Assembly: GCA_902729315.2 (NCBI GenBank)
Contig: LR746267.1
Span: 1,348,501 to 1,412,500, forward strand
Source of the DNA: Spirodela intermedia
Lineage: Eukaryota; Streptophyta; Magnoliopsida; Alismatales; Araceae
DNA length: 64,000 bases
Reading direction: 5' to 3'
Positions 13,405-24,837 of this stretch are shown piece by piece (positions within the stretch are counted from its first letter, which is position 1; every line of letters starts with the position of its first letter). The notes under the pieces are model-generated. The model did no database searches. It was not told the DNA's origin and saw only the letters and a program-made list of their open reading frames with translations. A program made the translations under genes and the position numbers.

Positions 13405-13408
<4 letters not shown>

Positions 13409-13451
<43 letters not shown>
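13409..13451 (+). repeat. (GA)n microsatellite
   Basis: About 20 GA units between the two duplicated promoter blocks. Confidence 0.9.
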
Positions 13452-13453
<2 letters not shown>

Positions 13454-13510
13454 GGTGTAAGCTTAATGCTCAGATAAGCGAGGTCTTGTAAACTTAAAAT
13501 GAAATATCAC

Positions 13511-13610
13511 TAACCGTAATTTTCTTTCCGAATTTCCGAAAAGAATAAACTCTATAAATTGCAGTTGGGGTACTTTTCCGTAGTGCCCGGCCCATTAATA
13601 GCCCAATATC
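13511..13610 (+). repeat. Duplicated ~100-bp promoter block, copy 2
   Basis: Second copy of the block at 13161-13262, ending about 105 bases before the CX9C start codon. It retains both cccatta and agcccaat elements. Confidence 0.75.
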
Positions 13611-13664
13611 CCCCCCCCCCCCCTTTCGAGCAAACTATTTACTCCGCTCCATCCCGTTCCCTAC

Positions 13665-13705
13665 TCGTCCACCTCTGTCCGGGCACTACGGACAGAGGTG
13701 GACGA
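13665..13705 (+). promoter_or_regulatory. Perfect 16-bp hairpin before the CX9C start codon
   Basis: The arms 13665-13680 (tcgtccacctctgtcc) and 13690-13705 are exact inverted repeats around a 9-base loop, gggcactac. The loop plus two flanking bases is also the reverse complement of ccgtagtgccc at 13578-13588, so alternative pairings exist. The stem ends directly before an ATG at 13706. If transcribed it would form a stable hairpin in the leader. Confidence 0.7.
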
Positions 13706-13786
13706 ATGCTCCCCGAATGCTCCGGCGAGGAGAACGCCGCCCGGCGACGGAGGCGCCGCAAGAAACGGCGGAAGCATCGCTGGTGA
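13706..13786 (+). other. Overlapping upstream ORF, 26 codons
   Basis: A direct repeat of cgaatgctcc places an extra ATG at 13706, eleven bases before the CX9C start and in another frame. It reads 26 arginine/lysine-rich codons to a stop at 13784-13786, overlapping the main frame. It is more likely a translation-dampening uORF or a chance frame than a functional peptide. Confidence 0.35.
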
Positions 13787-14061
13787 CGGCGGAGGTGGCG
13801 CCGGGATGCGGTGGGCTTCACCGCGCGCTGGCCGAGTGCCACCGGCGCGCGCGGGATCCCTGGCTGCTAGAGGCCGCCTGCCGACACCTCAACCGCGCGC
13901 TCGCCGATTGTCTGGTGGAGGCAGCGGCGGCTTGCTCCAGCGAGGCGGAGGCGACGCGGATCCTGTGTTCCAGCGCCGGCACCGCCGCCAAGCGCGCGCA
14001 GTGCCGGCGCGCCGAGATCGCTCTCTCCGCCTGCCTCTCCTCGCTCCAGTCCCCGCCGTAG
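13717..14061 (+). CDS. Small CX9C-repeat (CHCH-like) protein
   Basis: Single-exon frame of 114 residues, GC-rich and codon-biased unlike its surroundings. Cysteines are regularly spaced: Cys31-X9-Cys41, Cys55-X9-Cys65, Cys73-X10-Cys84 and Cys96-X9-Cys106. The first two pairs make a classic twin CX9C unit (GGLHRALAE and RHLNRALAD between cysteines). Such proteins are usually imported into the mitochondrial intermembrane space by the Mia40 oxidative relay and act in respiratory-complex assembly or structure; that role is inferred. The family member was not identified. No membrane segment or cleavable presequence is seen. The stop lies 249 bases from the convergent stop of the coiled-coil gene, so transcripts may overlap at their 3' ends. 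The leader carries a hairpin and an overlapping uORF. Confidence 0.75.
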   Translation: MLRRGERRPATEAPQETAEASLVTAEVAPGCGGLHRALAECHRRARDPWLLEAACRHLNRALADCLVEAAAACSSEAEATRILCSSAGTAAKRAQCRRAEIALSACLSSLQSPP

Positions 14062-14310
14062 TTCACCAGTATACCCTCTCTCCCTCCCTCTCTGATATTC
14101 TCCTCCTCCACCTTCTCCTCCTCCGGATCCGCGATTTGCGGGGATGCTCGTTTCTCCCCAGGAGAAGAAGAAGGAAGAAGGAAACAAAAATTAGGGCAGA
14201 AGGAGGACGGGGGAAGAAACCTGATCGGGGAAGACGAAGCCGGAGATCGGCTGTTTGTTTCTCTGGACATTTTCCTCATCTGCGAAGGGAGAGGATCGAG
14301 TCCAGGCCGA

Positions 14311-14545
14311 CTAGTACCGCTTCCCGAGGATGACGCCGACGATGACGGAGACCAGAGCCACCCCCAGGACAAACTTCAAGGCTATGGCGGTGCTCGGCTC
14401 GGCGGCGGTGGTGGCGCTGCTCCCGGAAACGGCCTCGGAGGGCTGGCCTCTCTTCAGCTCCGGCGAGAGCGCCGGCGGCGCTATCCCGATGTCCCTCGTC
14501 TCCACTCGCTGCAGAACCAAACAATAAGCACCAAATAACTCTGGG

Positions 14546-14577
<32 letters not shown>

Positions 14578-15265
14578 AAGAAGAAGAAGAAGAAGGTAGT
14601 GCAGGTGGAAGAACATGTGATTGACCAGGAGGAGTGATTCAGACATGGGCAGTCGGTGAACCGTTGACTTTAGCAAGGGATCGCCAGGGGTATTTGACAT
14701 TTGGATGTTAGAAGAGGAGGAGATTATACTTGCCTGCTCAGACTTTTTGCTTGCCAGCTGCAGCTTGCTCTCAAGCTCTGCGATCTTCTCCTCGAGATGA
14801 GAAGCCTTAGTCAACTTGCTCCTCAGTTCTTCAAGCTCTGAGTTGACCTCTGCGCCCTGGAGGCATCGTCATCGTCCAAGCAACCGATCAGAAGAACAAA
14901 CGTTGAAGTTCTTTCACCAGAAAACGATCATAGAGAAGAAAATAGATTAGAAGCAATTTGACAGAAAGGGCTCTCACTTTTTCCTTAATCTGCGACTCGT
15001 ATTGGTGCAGCTGGGTCTTGAGAGCGTTGACTTGCTCCTCTAAGCTCGCTGCATGTTGGCGTTGGGCGTCTACCTCACCTTGTAGCTGCTTCACGGTCGC
15101 CTCCTGTTCCAGGTCCTTTCTGGACTCCGCTTCTTTCTGTTGGTTCAGGAAACCCACTTCAGAATTTTTCAATGATTTCTTCGCACCCACATCTTACTGA
15201 TGATCAAATTGGAAAGATCCGGCTCCACCAAACGACATTTATGATACATATATGCATACACATGT

Positions 15266-15308
<43 letters not shown>

Positions 15309-18300
15309 CTGGAAATGAATGATGATAAGGTCTTCAAACATGTAGCAAAGACAGAAACTACGAGCAAAGTCAAAGCCTACGACTATTGGATTCAAAGCAT
15401 CATGATTACTGATATCTTAGTGAATAAAATAAAAACCCTAAAAGTGATCACACAAATGTGCCGAACAGAGATTATCAGGGAAGGGACCCAATGACCTGTT
15501 CTGCAGCTCTCTTAAGGGCAAGATCGAGCTCCACTTGCAGTTTCCCCAAGTTTTCAGATAAAACATCTTTTTCTTTAAGCTTTTCAGCATGATCCTTCAC
15601 CATGGACGCCAACTCTGCCTCCTTTTCACCCACTTCTGACTTGATTCTTTCAATCTAGAGCGAAGAAAAAAAATCGAATAAAGCAAATCCTCCAGCATAT
15701 AACTTCATTAATGAAGATTCACATGTTATATTTCTCTGGCATGTTCTACGTACCTGTTCTCTTGACTGAGTTTCTGATGACGATAACTTATCTTCAAGCT
15801 CCACAAGTCGAGTCTGCAAGTCTGATTTCACTTTTAGCTCGGCCGACAAGGTTTCCATGGTAGCATTCAGAGAGCTTTCCTTCTCTCTGTGATCCCTTTG
15901 TACTTCCTCAATCTGAGCTGTTAAAGATGCAATCTGCCCAACAAAACTTCTCATCAACACTACAATTCCCACTAAATCTACGCACAAAGTATATAAATAT
16001 ATATATATATATAGATATATTCGTGTGAACTGACCTGAGATTGAAGCGTCTTGCCTTCAGAAGCAACGTTGACCAGCTCTGCAGATGTCTTCTCATTGTC
16101 TTCCTGGAGAGTCGCCAATGTTCTCTTCAGATCACTCGTTTTCACCTCATATGCTGCTAGTTCTTCAGTGAGCTTGATGTTTGTCTCAACTAAATACGTA
16201 TTCTCGGACTCCAAGCGACTTGAGCTGCCCTTTTCTTCCTCGATCGTCCCCTCCAGTGCCCTCAGTTTTGACAGAGCTGCATCGAGATCGCTCTTGTGGG
16301 CTTCTACAGAAGCCGCAGCTGCACGGAGTTCCTCCTCGTAAGACTCTATCTTGCTTTCAAGCTCATGTATCTTAGCATTCAGTTCTTGGGTTTCAGAATC
16401 CCTCTGAGTCAATCTCCCATGGGCTTCGTTCAGCTGAAGCTGTGCTTCTTTTGTGCGAGATTCTGTTTCAGAGTGGAGCTGCGATACCTTTGTTACCTGA
16501 TCTCTCAGTTCATCGATAGCTTTCAGGTGGAGCGCCAGCTGCACTGCGGTGGCGTCTTTCTCTGCGTGAACAGAGCTCAGAGTACTGTGAAGCTCATCAG
16601 TTTTACTTCTATAGGCCTCGAGTTCTGCCTGGAGCTTCTGGTTTGTCTCGGCCAGCAGTTTATTCTCTGACAAGGACGACTCGCATCTCTTCTCAGAATC
16701 CAAGAGCCTGGCTTCGAGTGAGACCAGCTTATTGGACCTTTCTTCCAGTTCGGCCTCAAGGGAGACCAGTTTTTCTGCTGCTTTGGCCGCCTGTTCTTGG
16801 TGGGACGCCGCCTGTTCTTCGAGATTCTTCAACTTTTCAGTCAACAGCTTAGTTTCAGAGTCCTTCTGATCAAGATTACTGATTGCTTCTTGGAGCTTCC
16901 TCTCTGAATCCTTGGACACAGATTCATGCAAGGCCTCCAGCTCTAAGCTTCTGGCGGTAGCCTTCTCCACGGCTATTCCATGGTGTTCAAGCTTCTCCAA
17001 TGTCTCCCTCTCTCTGACGCCGGAAGCCTCAAGCTCCTTCTCCACATCCTGCAGCTTTTCATTGGTTGACTTTAACTCGGTTCTCAGAGCCTCAATAAGA
17101 TTTTCGGCTTCCGAATGCTTTCCTGCAGAAATCTCGGATAAATCTTTAAACTTTTTCTTTTCCTCAGTGACGGCGTTCAGTGTGTCCTGGTACTCTCTTT
17201 CAAGGTCAACGGACTTGACTTTGATGGCTTCCAGTTCTGCAGAGAGCTCAGCCACAAGACCACTCTTCTGCATTAGAAGCAGTTCCAGGTCACCGATTCT
17301 CTTCAGCGAATCCTCTTCTTTCACAGAAGCAACCTTGACCAGTTCTTCCAGTTCGGCGACACGATCTTGAGCTGCAGAGGCCTGAATCTCTTTCTCGCCG
17401 AGTTTCTCGGCGAACTCATTCAACTTCTTTTCAAGATTTACCTTCATCGACGACGACTTTTCTGCAGAAGATTCTAGCTGGGTGATTCTTTCCTGGTATG
17501 CTTGGAAATGGCAGGTGGACATGGCGGCTTCTTCCTCGGTGGATTTCAACAAATCAGCGAGCTCTGAAATCTTGCCACGGAGTTTCTTGATCTCCACTTG
17601 ATCATCATGGCCCTTTAATTCTGCCAGATTCAGCTGTTTCTCAAGCTCCACGTTTCTTTCTTCTACTGATACCAGTTTCAGTTCGGCTTCTTTCAATCGA
17701 TCTTTGACTTTTCCCAACTCGGCGTTGAGTTCGAGGTGCTCTTGCGTTGACTTCTCTGTCCTTGCACCGAGTTCTTTATGGAGCTCCTCCAGTGAGTCGA
17801 GCCTCTCTTGAAGCTCTGCGCTGTGGGATTGGGCGCTCGTTAAGAGTGAGTCACTTTTACTCAGATTCTGCTCAGATAGGGCCAGCTTGTTCTCGAGTTC
17901 TCCAACGGTTATCTCGAGGGTTTCTCTCTCCTTTGACGCCTTCTGCAGTTCCTCTTGTAGCCCCAACACCTGGAGTTCATACGATTTGAGAGTAGAATCC
18001 CTGGCCGCCATTTCCTCTCCCAGCTGTTTCTCTGAAGCGCTGAGAGCATCCACCTCCTTCTTGAGCTCCTGGATACCCAGCTCTTTCTGTTCCAGCTCTA
18101 GTCTGGTCTTTCCGAGTGCTTCCTCGGCCTGCTGGCTCTGTTTGACTTGCCCATCCAAGACTTTCAACTCCTCCCGCAATAAAGTCAACGTACTATCCAT
18201 CTCCTTCGCATCCGTTTTTGCCGCTTCAAGCATTTTCTCGAGCTCCGAGGCCCTTTTGGACTCCGAATCTGCCAGCGCCGCTTTTTCATCGCTCAGCTCC

Positions 18301-21018
18301 TTGAATCTGCTCAGCTCATCAGCAGATGAGGAGAGATCCTGTTCCAGCTTCTCCACCCTTTCCTTGGAACGTTCCAGCTCCAAGGTCAGCCCATCAAATG
18401 CTTCTTGGGTTCTCTGTGCCTGCTGGAGAGAGTCAACCTCTGACTGATGCTTCAACCGCGCCTCCACCATCTCTTCTTTAAGCCTCTTCAGATCGCTCTC
18501 CAGCTCCTCACAACGCTTGTTGCTCTTCTGTAATGCCTCTTGCGAAGTAGAGACCTCTGATTGAAACCGGGCCTTCTCAGATTCTGCTTGCTGCAGCTCA
18601 CTGCTGAGCTGCTTGATTTTGTCATTTGCATCCTCCAATTTGCCATCTGGTGGAGGGGTTGACTCTTTTACCGCCGTTGAATTTGAATCGGGAGAATTGA
18701 CTTTTACATCTATTGGCTCCTTCTCTACCTTTATAAATTCTCTCTCTAGTGCGGTGTCTTCTTCGTCATCTTCCTTCTTTAATTCTTCCACCTGGTGATA
18801 TAATAACAAAAATTAGCTAGTATTCTGAATTCCCCCTCTTGGTCCCATCAATCTGTTCAGAGAGTGAGCCCTTAGACAAAAAGAAGTCAACTGTGAATAT
18901 TCTGGAATACTTACGAAATCTGCATGCATTAATATATTTGTAAAATAATTAGAGAAAATTGTGTGATTCAATTGAAAGAGACTAGATCTGGGAAAATTAC
19001 AAGATTTCAAAATCACCTGAATTGGAAATATTCGGATAAAATCACTTGATCTGATAAGAGTTCCAAGATAACAACCAGAGGCCCGATTACATAAGATGAT
19101 GCAAAATAGAGTGAAAAAATTAAAAAAACAATTTAATTTTTCCACCCTATAAAAATTTAAATTAAAAAATGAAAAAAAAAATTACTGTTACTTTCAAGAG
19201 AGGATTTAGAAATGAGGAGAAAATCGTGTGGGTGTAACAGATCATTAACTAAATAGGGTTAGGGTTACGAGGAAGGGTTATGGCTATGCATTTAAGAAAA
19301 TAACTTTGAAATAAAATTTTGTTAAAAAAAATGAAAACTCTAAAGGATTTTATTCTTTACTTCTTGGATATTAAACCGAGACTTTAGAGCCCACTTCCAA
19401 TCTGTGGCAGATGTAATCAAAATGCTTACCCTTTATCTTTACCTATCTCAATGTTTTAGATGATATTAGTGAGATAGAAATGGACACTGCAACAGCCAAG
19501 GAATCCCGCTCATATTCCTGAAGGAGGATCTCTTATAGACACACGGTTGATCAGTTTTCTACTCTCTTTCGAGATATGAAAGTTCCACAGAAAGGTTTCT
19601 GTGTGTGTGCTTTATCTGTGTGACGATTCACATGAAAACTAGGTCGAGAGTCTCTACAATGGTTCATAAAACAACACAGCGCAGGAATGTTGCAAATCAG
19701 TTCCGAAACTTAGTAAAGGACCCTTTTTATGCACCAAGTGAAGAAAATAACCCCCTAAAAATGAAAAATGAAAAACGAAAAGTGATGTTTGGTTTGAGGG
19801 AGAAGAACAGTTCCCTCATCAGGAGGCACCTTTCTAAAGGATGTATTTTAAGTCAACGTCTTACAAAATGGATTGAATGAGAAACAACCACAAGGAAACT
19901 GGGCTGTGACAGCTGTTGAATGAGAAAGCAAAGGTGATGCCAGACAATAAATGAGTATATTATCTTTGAAGTGGTAAGACAGCATAGGCACTCAAACCTA
20001 ATATATATATGTATATATATACTCCTCTAAAGGGAATTGCGAAAAAAGAGAGTTTATTTTATATATATTTCTAACGCAGGGAGTTGAATTTTCTCAAGAA
20101 AAAAAAACAAAAGTATCCATACTATTTCTGCATTTGTGCGTCAATCACCAACGCACTATTCACATCGAACTCATTTCATCTTGACTGAGGTGAAAATCCT
20201 AAAATAAAAGTCTATCATATTTGACCAAATAAGCGTTTTTAGTATTTTTTTTAGAGCACGCCGGTAATAATGCAATCAGTTGTCTGAAAACACTTGGGAT
20301 CAATAATTTGTGGATAATTTAAAGGGCATGATTCTTTTGAAAGCGAGTAAACCTTGTCGTTGATGAGGGGACACCTTTTTTTTTCTTTGTAAGAAAACTT
20401 GATTGTTCACTCATTCTTTGAATTGGATGACAGTATATACAGTAATCACTGGGGAGTTCCTTATCAGGCTAATTTTAGTCAGAATAAATCTTCAGGGCAA
20501 CCTCTGACGCCCTCAACAAAACACATGCGGTCACTTCAGATTGAAATGGCAGAACTTTTCCGAGGACGTAAGGAAATCTGATGCAATGTTATAACTAAAA
20601 CATAAGCATAACGAATACTTTTATAGCGGGAAAGTTTGGTAATTGAGCAGATCAGTTTTCCTTCGTTATTTATTCTTGGCATCAGACTATAACTTGCATA
20701 AGTTTCTGAATTATAATATAATTTTAATGTCTGCCAGTAATTTCGCCTACAAGTTGTGGAGAACATCTGAGCATTTTTCATACTACAGACGATTGCACAG
20801 AGGTTAGAATGATTCATGATTTTGACCATTACGTAAGAATATAAGTGTTTAATAAAATTTACACCATATCAGATTAGATATTAAACTTTTCTTTTGTCAG
20901 TCATTATATCGAGGTCTTTTGACTTCGTATATTCAATAAATAAATACTGTGTGGTTACCTTGGCATCAGGAAGCTTTACCAGCTCTTCGGTGGAGCTTGC
21001 TTGAGTGTCTTCTGCCAT
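14311..21018 (-). CDS. PICC-like long coiled-coil, C-terminal tail-anchored protein
   Basis: Minus-strand coding exons 20959-21018, 16035-18791, 15754-15933, 15496-15654, 14978-15136, 14734-14856 and 14311-14508 are all phase 0 and total 1211 residues. The fifth exon could instead start at 15178, also in frame. The 60-base first exon reads MAEDTQASSTEELVKLPDAK. The next opens with an acidic stretch and EFIKVEKEPIDVK, followed by about 1000 residues of Leu/Glu/Lys heptads with no globular break. The last exon ends with one hydrophobic segment, FVLGVALVSVIVGVILGKRY, a typical C-terminal ER/nuclear-envelope tail anchor. This layout matches Arabidopsis PAMP-INDUCED COILED-COIL (At2g32240, about 1330 residues) and its paralogue, which are ER-associated and linked to callose responses; transfer of that role is inference. 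The intron at 14509-14733 has a GC donor and is frame-neutral. A leader intron ending at about 21052 (ctgcag) is likely. Confidence 0.82.
14509..14733 (-). other. GC-AG intron with (CTT)16, frame-neutral
   Basis: The donor reads CAG|GCAAGT and the acceptor TTCTGCAG|CGA. The intron is 225 bases, exactly 75 codons, with no in-frame stop, so retention keeps the C-terminal frame. Its (CTT)16 run at 14548-14595 supplies part of the pyrimidine tract when spliced and 16 consecutive leucines when retained. Splicing is favoured because the remaining exons join like the family and the inserted residues look non-conserved. Confidence 0.6.
14548..14595 (+). repeat. (AAG)16 microsatellite
   Basis: Sixteen uninterrupted AAG units inside the last intron of the coiled-coil gene; CTT on the coding strand. 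Confidence 0.95.
15266..15305 (+). repeat. (AG)n microsatellite
   Basis: About 20 AG units inside the intron 15137-15495 of the coiled-coil gene. On the coding strand this is a CT tract. Confidence 0.9.
18792..20958 (-). other. Large first coding intron of the coiled-coil gene
   Basis: 2167-base intron with donor AAG|GTAACC and acceptor CACCAG|GTGG. It is AT-rich with an AT-dinucleotide patch near 20000. No gene or transposon signature was recognised within it. Confidence 0.6.
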
Positions 21019-23231
21019 GTCTATGTCCCTCGACGAATAGGCCGTTCTGCAGGTATCATAAGGACGGAGTTCGTCTCTTAGTCAATAGAAAAATAATTCA
21101 ATAATCTCTTTGCAAGTCCATCATTTATCAAAATAAATAATTTCACGCAACGCGACCCCAAATGAACGGGAGATTCACGTTTAAGATATCGCATTCTCCT
21201 TTTCTGGCATTCCTCTCTGAGTTAAGATATTTAACACTGATAAATGGATGGTATGGAAATAGTTTCCCGCCTGCAGGACATCACACAAAATTGAAACATC
21301 CTCAATGGGCATGATGCCCAAATAGCCGCATAAGGTGCAATACTTCTGACAGTAAGAGTCCTACAACGAAGATATGCTTTTTGGCTGAGTAGCCGAAGTT
21401 GAAGTCGTCATAATCTTCGACGAACATTACCTAGAGTTTTTATTTGGGGCTGACTCCAACTATGCCTGATTACATAAGATAAATGACACCAGTAATCCCA
21501 GGCAAGTCCCTAGTGTAAAAACTTCGAAAATTATTAGCTTCTCCAGAACAACTTTCTGTGATCTTTTCAGGATCCAGTTGACCATATTCTCTCGACCATA
21601 AGCCAAAATCAGCTTTTTACTCTCCCTTCCCACCGGAACGGATGATGAGGGGAACTCGATTCCATGAAATACCATCTGCTGATCGGTTTCCAGACTAGAC
21701 TTATGATCCCCCATGCTTCCCTTCAACCTTGAATCAACCATTAAGGGGACTTCCATGTGAACTAAACTTCATAACAGTGTGAAAAGCACCACGCCACCCT
21801 AACTCGACTTCCAGTTCATGCCCGACCATCCCTGTTGCTTTCCGGGTACAAATCATGACATCATCTTCCTCCCATCCAAGAAAGAGTCGAAGAAAAGTTA
21901 ACCGGGGGGCTCTGTTTATTGTTATTGGGAAGACGATCTGACGCGGAAATAAGAAACGTCAGATTTCAGATTTCAGAAAAAAATTAGAACGGCCCATGAT
22001 CGCGACGGGATATCCCGATCGCCAGCTACATGGGCTTAAAGAGACATCGTATAGACGTCTCTGATTGCGTGTTGGATCAACACAAAAAGACAAAAAAGGT
22101 GCCCATTTTTGTTGGGGGACCGGTCGATTTTCGGATCCAGTTCGCAAGAATCCGAATCCAATTTTCGGGTCGAAACCAGTTGATCCGAATGAAACGAGGA
22201 AAATCTCCCGATGAGCCTAATGGCCAAAGCCTGCGTCCCACCAGACTCTGCCCCTCCTCTCTCTCCCCCCCTCGTTCTGTCTCTCTGTGTCTGAATCACA
22301 GGTTGGGAAAGTTGGTGGGATTGTCCGGCATTCAGGGGAGGAAACGCATCCGAAGGTCGGAATTGTTGCGCAACAAGAAGATCGTCCAAGGAACGCGATC
22401 CCCATGGAGACCTCTTTGGGGATGAGGATGATAGAATTCTAGGATGAAAGTGCGTGGAGGAGGAATTGTGTTTCTCCCAGGTGTAACCTAGGAAGTAGGA
22501 GTCCCTCACGACGGAATTCCGGATGCGAAAAGTGGCAAGTCGCAACAGGAACAGGGGAATCCGCCCGAAGATGACGGTGAATATTCACAGGCACAGAACG
22601 GTACCGCCATCTTTCGTTTATATGATCCAGGCAATTAATTAGATCTGAGAATGGGGGAGGCCTAAAGAAGTGGAGTCTGCTTCGATCGAACACTCCATTC
22701 GAGCATCCCTGGGATGTCGGAAAATCCTTTTTTCTTCTTCTGATGCTTACATAAGATTAGCGTTCAGAGGCAAGGACCTAGCCAACTGGAAGAGAAATCA
22801 GAGCAGAGAGGTAAAAGGGATGGGTGAAGGAGAAGCTCAACGACAAAAGAAAGCTGGACACTGACACGGCCATCTCACACAGAGCATCTTAAATACAGGC
22901 ACCTGATAGCGATCCAATGGATCAAAATCAGAAGAAAAATCAGGAAAACGCATTAAAATTGTGAGAATCAGAAGGAGAAGAAACAGATCATCGATTGATC
23001 CTGGGGAAATATCAGCATGCGGATAGAATCCGCGATCGTCGAACTTGCAAACAAATACAAAAACGAAACAAAAAACTGAAACAGCGTCCAGATCAACAGA
23101 GTAAGGAGATCACATGCCTGGGGAGATTCAAAGCCAATCAGGAACTCGCCCTTCTCGTTCGATCTCTCTCTTCTCAAGAGCAAGACTGAGGAACGGTGCG
23201 GGTGGAGAGGGGAGACGAAGGAATCTTGCTG
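21019..23231 (-). other. Probable leader intron and 5' UTR exon of the coiled-coil gene
   Basis: A 3' splice-like ctgcag sits about 34 bases upstream of the ATG at 21018. The sequence downstream of the TATA box at 23232-23237 (minus strand) is pyrimidine-rich and leader-like. A leader exon near 23120-23205 spliced to about 21051 is the simplest reading, but the donor was not resolved. Other open frames between 22.0 and 23.2 kb lack coding character. Confidence 0.35.
21460..21756 (-). other. Unrecognised 98-codon ORF with C-terminal hydrophobic segment
   Basis: Minus-strand frame that starts at ATG 21756 and ends in a hydrophobic stretch, FEVFTLGTCLGLLVSFILC, resembling a membrane anchor. It lies in what is probably the leader intron of the coiled-coil gene, on the same strand. 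No family was recognised and no splice partner is evident. It may be fortuitous. Confidence 0.2.
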
Positions 23232-23237
23232 TTTATA
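23232..23237 (-). promoter_or_regulatory. Candidate TATA box, coiled-coil gene
   Basis: TATAAA on the minus strand within GGGAAGTATAAACAGC, followed about 30 bases on by a CT-rich leader-like sequence. Confidence 0.4.
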
Positions 23238-24500
23238 CTTCCCACCTGTGGCTTCCATTCATAGGCCCCCCCGTGTAAACTATAATACAATAAAACCCCA
23301 TAACATTTTTATTATGTACATGCATCCTTACGTTTTAAGGTTTCCTCTGACAGAAGGCTTACGTTGGAGAATGCTTCAACAATCATCGTAAAAAACGGAA
23401 AAAACTGGACGGCCCATCTCAAAAAATAAATATGAAAAATATCTTTTTCTTAACACGTCAGCATTACGGAGGCCAGCTCGGATGGTGTCGCTTTTCCATG
23501 ATGTACGACTCAACGGCGACCCGCGGACCCACCTGACCAAGGCAGCAGCCACTCCGTGGAAGCCACGTGTCACGACGCGTTGCCGTACCGTGGCGGGTCT
23601 CTGTAAAAGCTGTCTACCCAATATTTCTGTTCAAACTATAAAGTTTGAAGTCAAAATGAGGCACATATTTGACCATGAATGAGTCAGCACCTCAATAATT
23701 ATTTAAATAATGCAAAATGATTAAAATAAATGGTAAAAGTAGTAAAAGTATGACGTGGCCCCGTCAGCGGAGAGAGGAAGGAAGTGGGTGGGTCTTCCTT
23801 TTTGGTCCGCTAGAAGCTGCCAATTCCGAGCGGCCGACCACGCACCGACCAGAGCTGGCGGCGCCGCCTCCCGAGGCTCGTGGGGCCCATCTGGGCCCCG
23901 CAACCCTCTACCCCCTTCTCTCTCTCTCTCTCTCTCCCTCTCTCTCCCTCTCTCTCTCTGCATTTTGGCAGGGGAGAAAGCACGGAAGGGCCCTCAGCAA
24001 TTACCCTTGGCTTACGTCATGAGAGACTGTTTCTGTCCAGGGGGGCCGAGTGTGTATGGGCTTTCCAGCTGGCTAGTCTGCGCGGCATCCAGCTACCTGT
24101 CGGTGTCGCCTGTGGCGTTACACGTGTCTTTTCCTCATTGGCACAACTGAGTTGCCTTTCTTTCGGTGTCCAATTAGGAAAAGGATATTAATGTCACACT
24201 AGAAAGTATATACCATACTTTTCAGAATAAAATAATCAGTAAGATGTCTGTTCTTTGCCTTGGTCTTGTACCTCTCTGGCCACCTTTTCCGAACAGGGGA
24301 AACGACCAGCGAGATCTCATGGTAATATTTATCTTGGCTATTTTTAAGCGGTTCATAATTTTTAGGGTCTTTTTGAAATAGTCCCTGGTTATTAGGGTAA
24401 ATAAATAATTATTGATTAATATACCTTATTTAATCAAAGAATAGACCTGGGGTTCTATTGGGCCCCGAAAATTAGGAAAAGAGAAGGCCCAATGGAAGCC
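23238..24500. other. Divergent intergenic promoter region
   Basis: Non-coding sequence between the divergent coiled-coil and PPR genes. It contains a GC-rich block (23750-24130) with a CT microsatellite at about 23915-23960. Open frames crossing the CT repeat are low-complexity and rejected as coding. Confidence 0.4.
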
Positions 24501-24514
24501 AGTAAAAGGGCCCA

Positions 24515-24773
24515 TTATCCTTACTCACAAAATGCCACGTGGATTTCATAACCATAGCCCACCCCCCTCTCTCTCTCTAACGCATCCTCTAAAGGCCCAA
24601 TAAAAGGCCCAATCCAACTAGGATGCCACGTGGATTTCGTCATCATAGCCCTTCTCCCCTCCTCTCTCTCTCTCTCTCTCTCTCTCTCAAACACACTCTC
24701 TAAAGGCCCAATAAAGGATCCAAACCAACTAGGATGCGGCGTGGATTTCTCATCGAAGCCCAGCCCCACCCCC

Positions 24774-24837
<64 letters not shown>

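Larger units (their letters stand above)
12381..13716 (+). promoter_or_regulatory. Promoter-like upstream region of the CX9C gene
   Basis: GC rises sharply compared with the DNA to the left. A 12-base perfect palindrome around a G-box, GGCCACGTGGCC, lies at 12547-12558. A 10-base inverted repeat with a one-base spacer (tcaacggcta / tagccgttga) is at 12595-12615, and TATAAA is at 12629-12634. Further on, copies of agcccatta (TGGGCT on the other strand, a site II-like element common in housekeeping and mitochondrial-protein gene promoters) occur near 13240, 13330 and 13590. Whether transcription starts near 12.66 kb or close to the gene is not visible. Confidence 0.45.

Noticed and set aside
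13698-14333. Long GC-rich plus-strand frame (211 codons) and antisense frames over the CX9C gene
   Set aside because: Low-complexity Arg/Gly/Ala/Pro-rich reading in the wrong frame of a gene with clear cysteine spacing; a by-product of high GC.
14311-14814. A single 167-codon exon with a poly-leucine run
   Set aside because: The leucines come from an AAG microsatellite lying between plausible splice sites. Kept only as a possible intron-retention form.
16051-18798. Several plus-strand frames rich in Ser/Leu opposite the coiled-coil gene
   Set aside because: Antisense shadows of Glu/Lys/Leu heptad codons; no domain.
22030-23258. Overlapping frames of 60-170 codons on both strands
   Set aside because: No homologous motif, no splice continuity; the region behaves like a leader exon and intron of the minus-strand gene.
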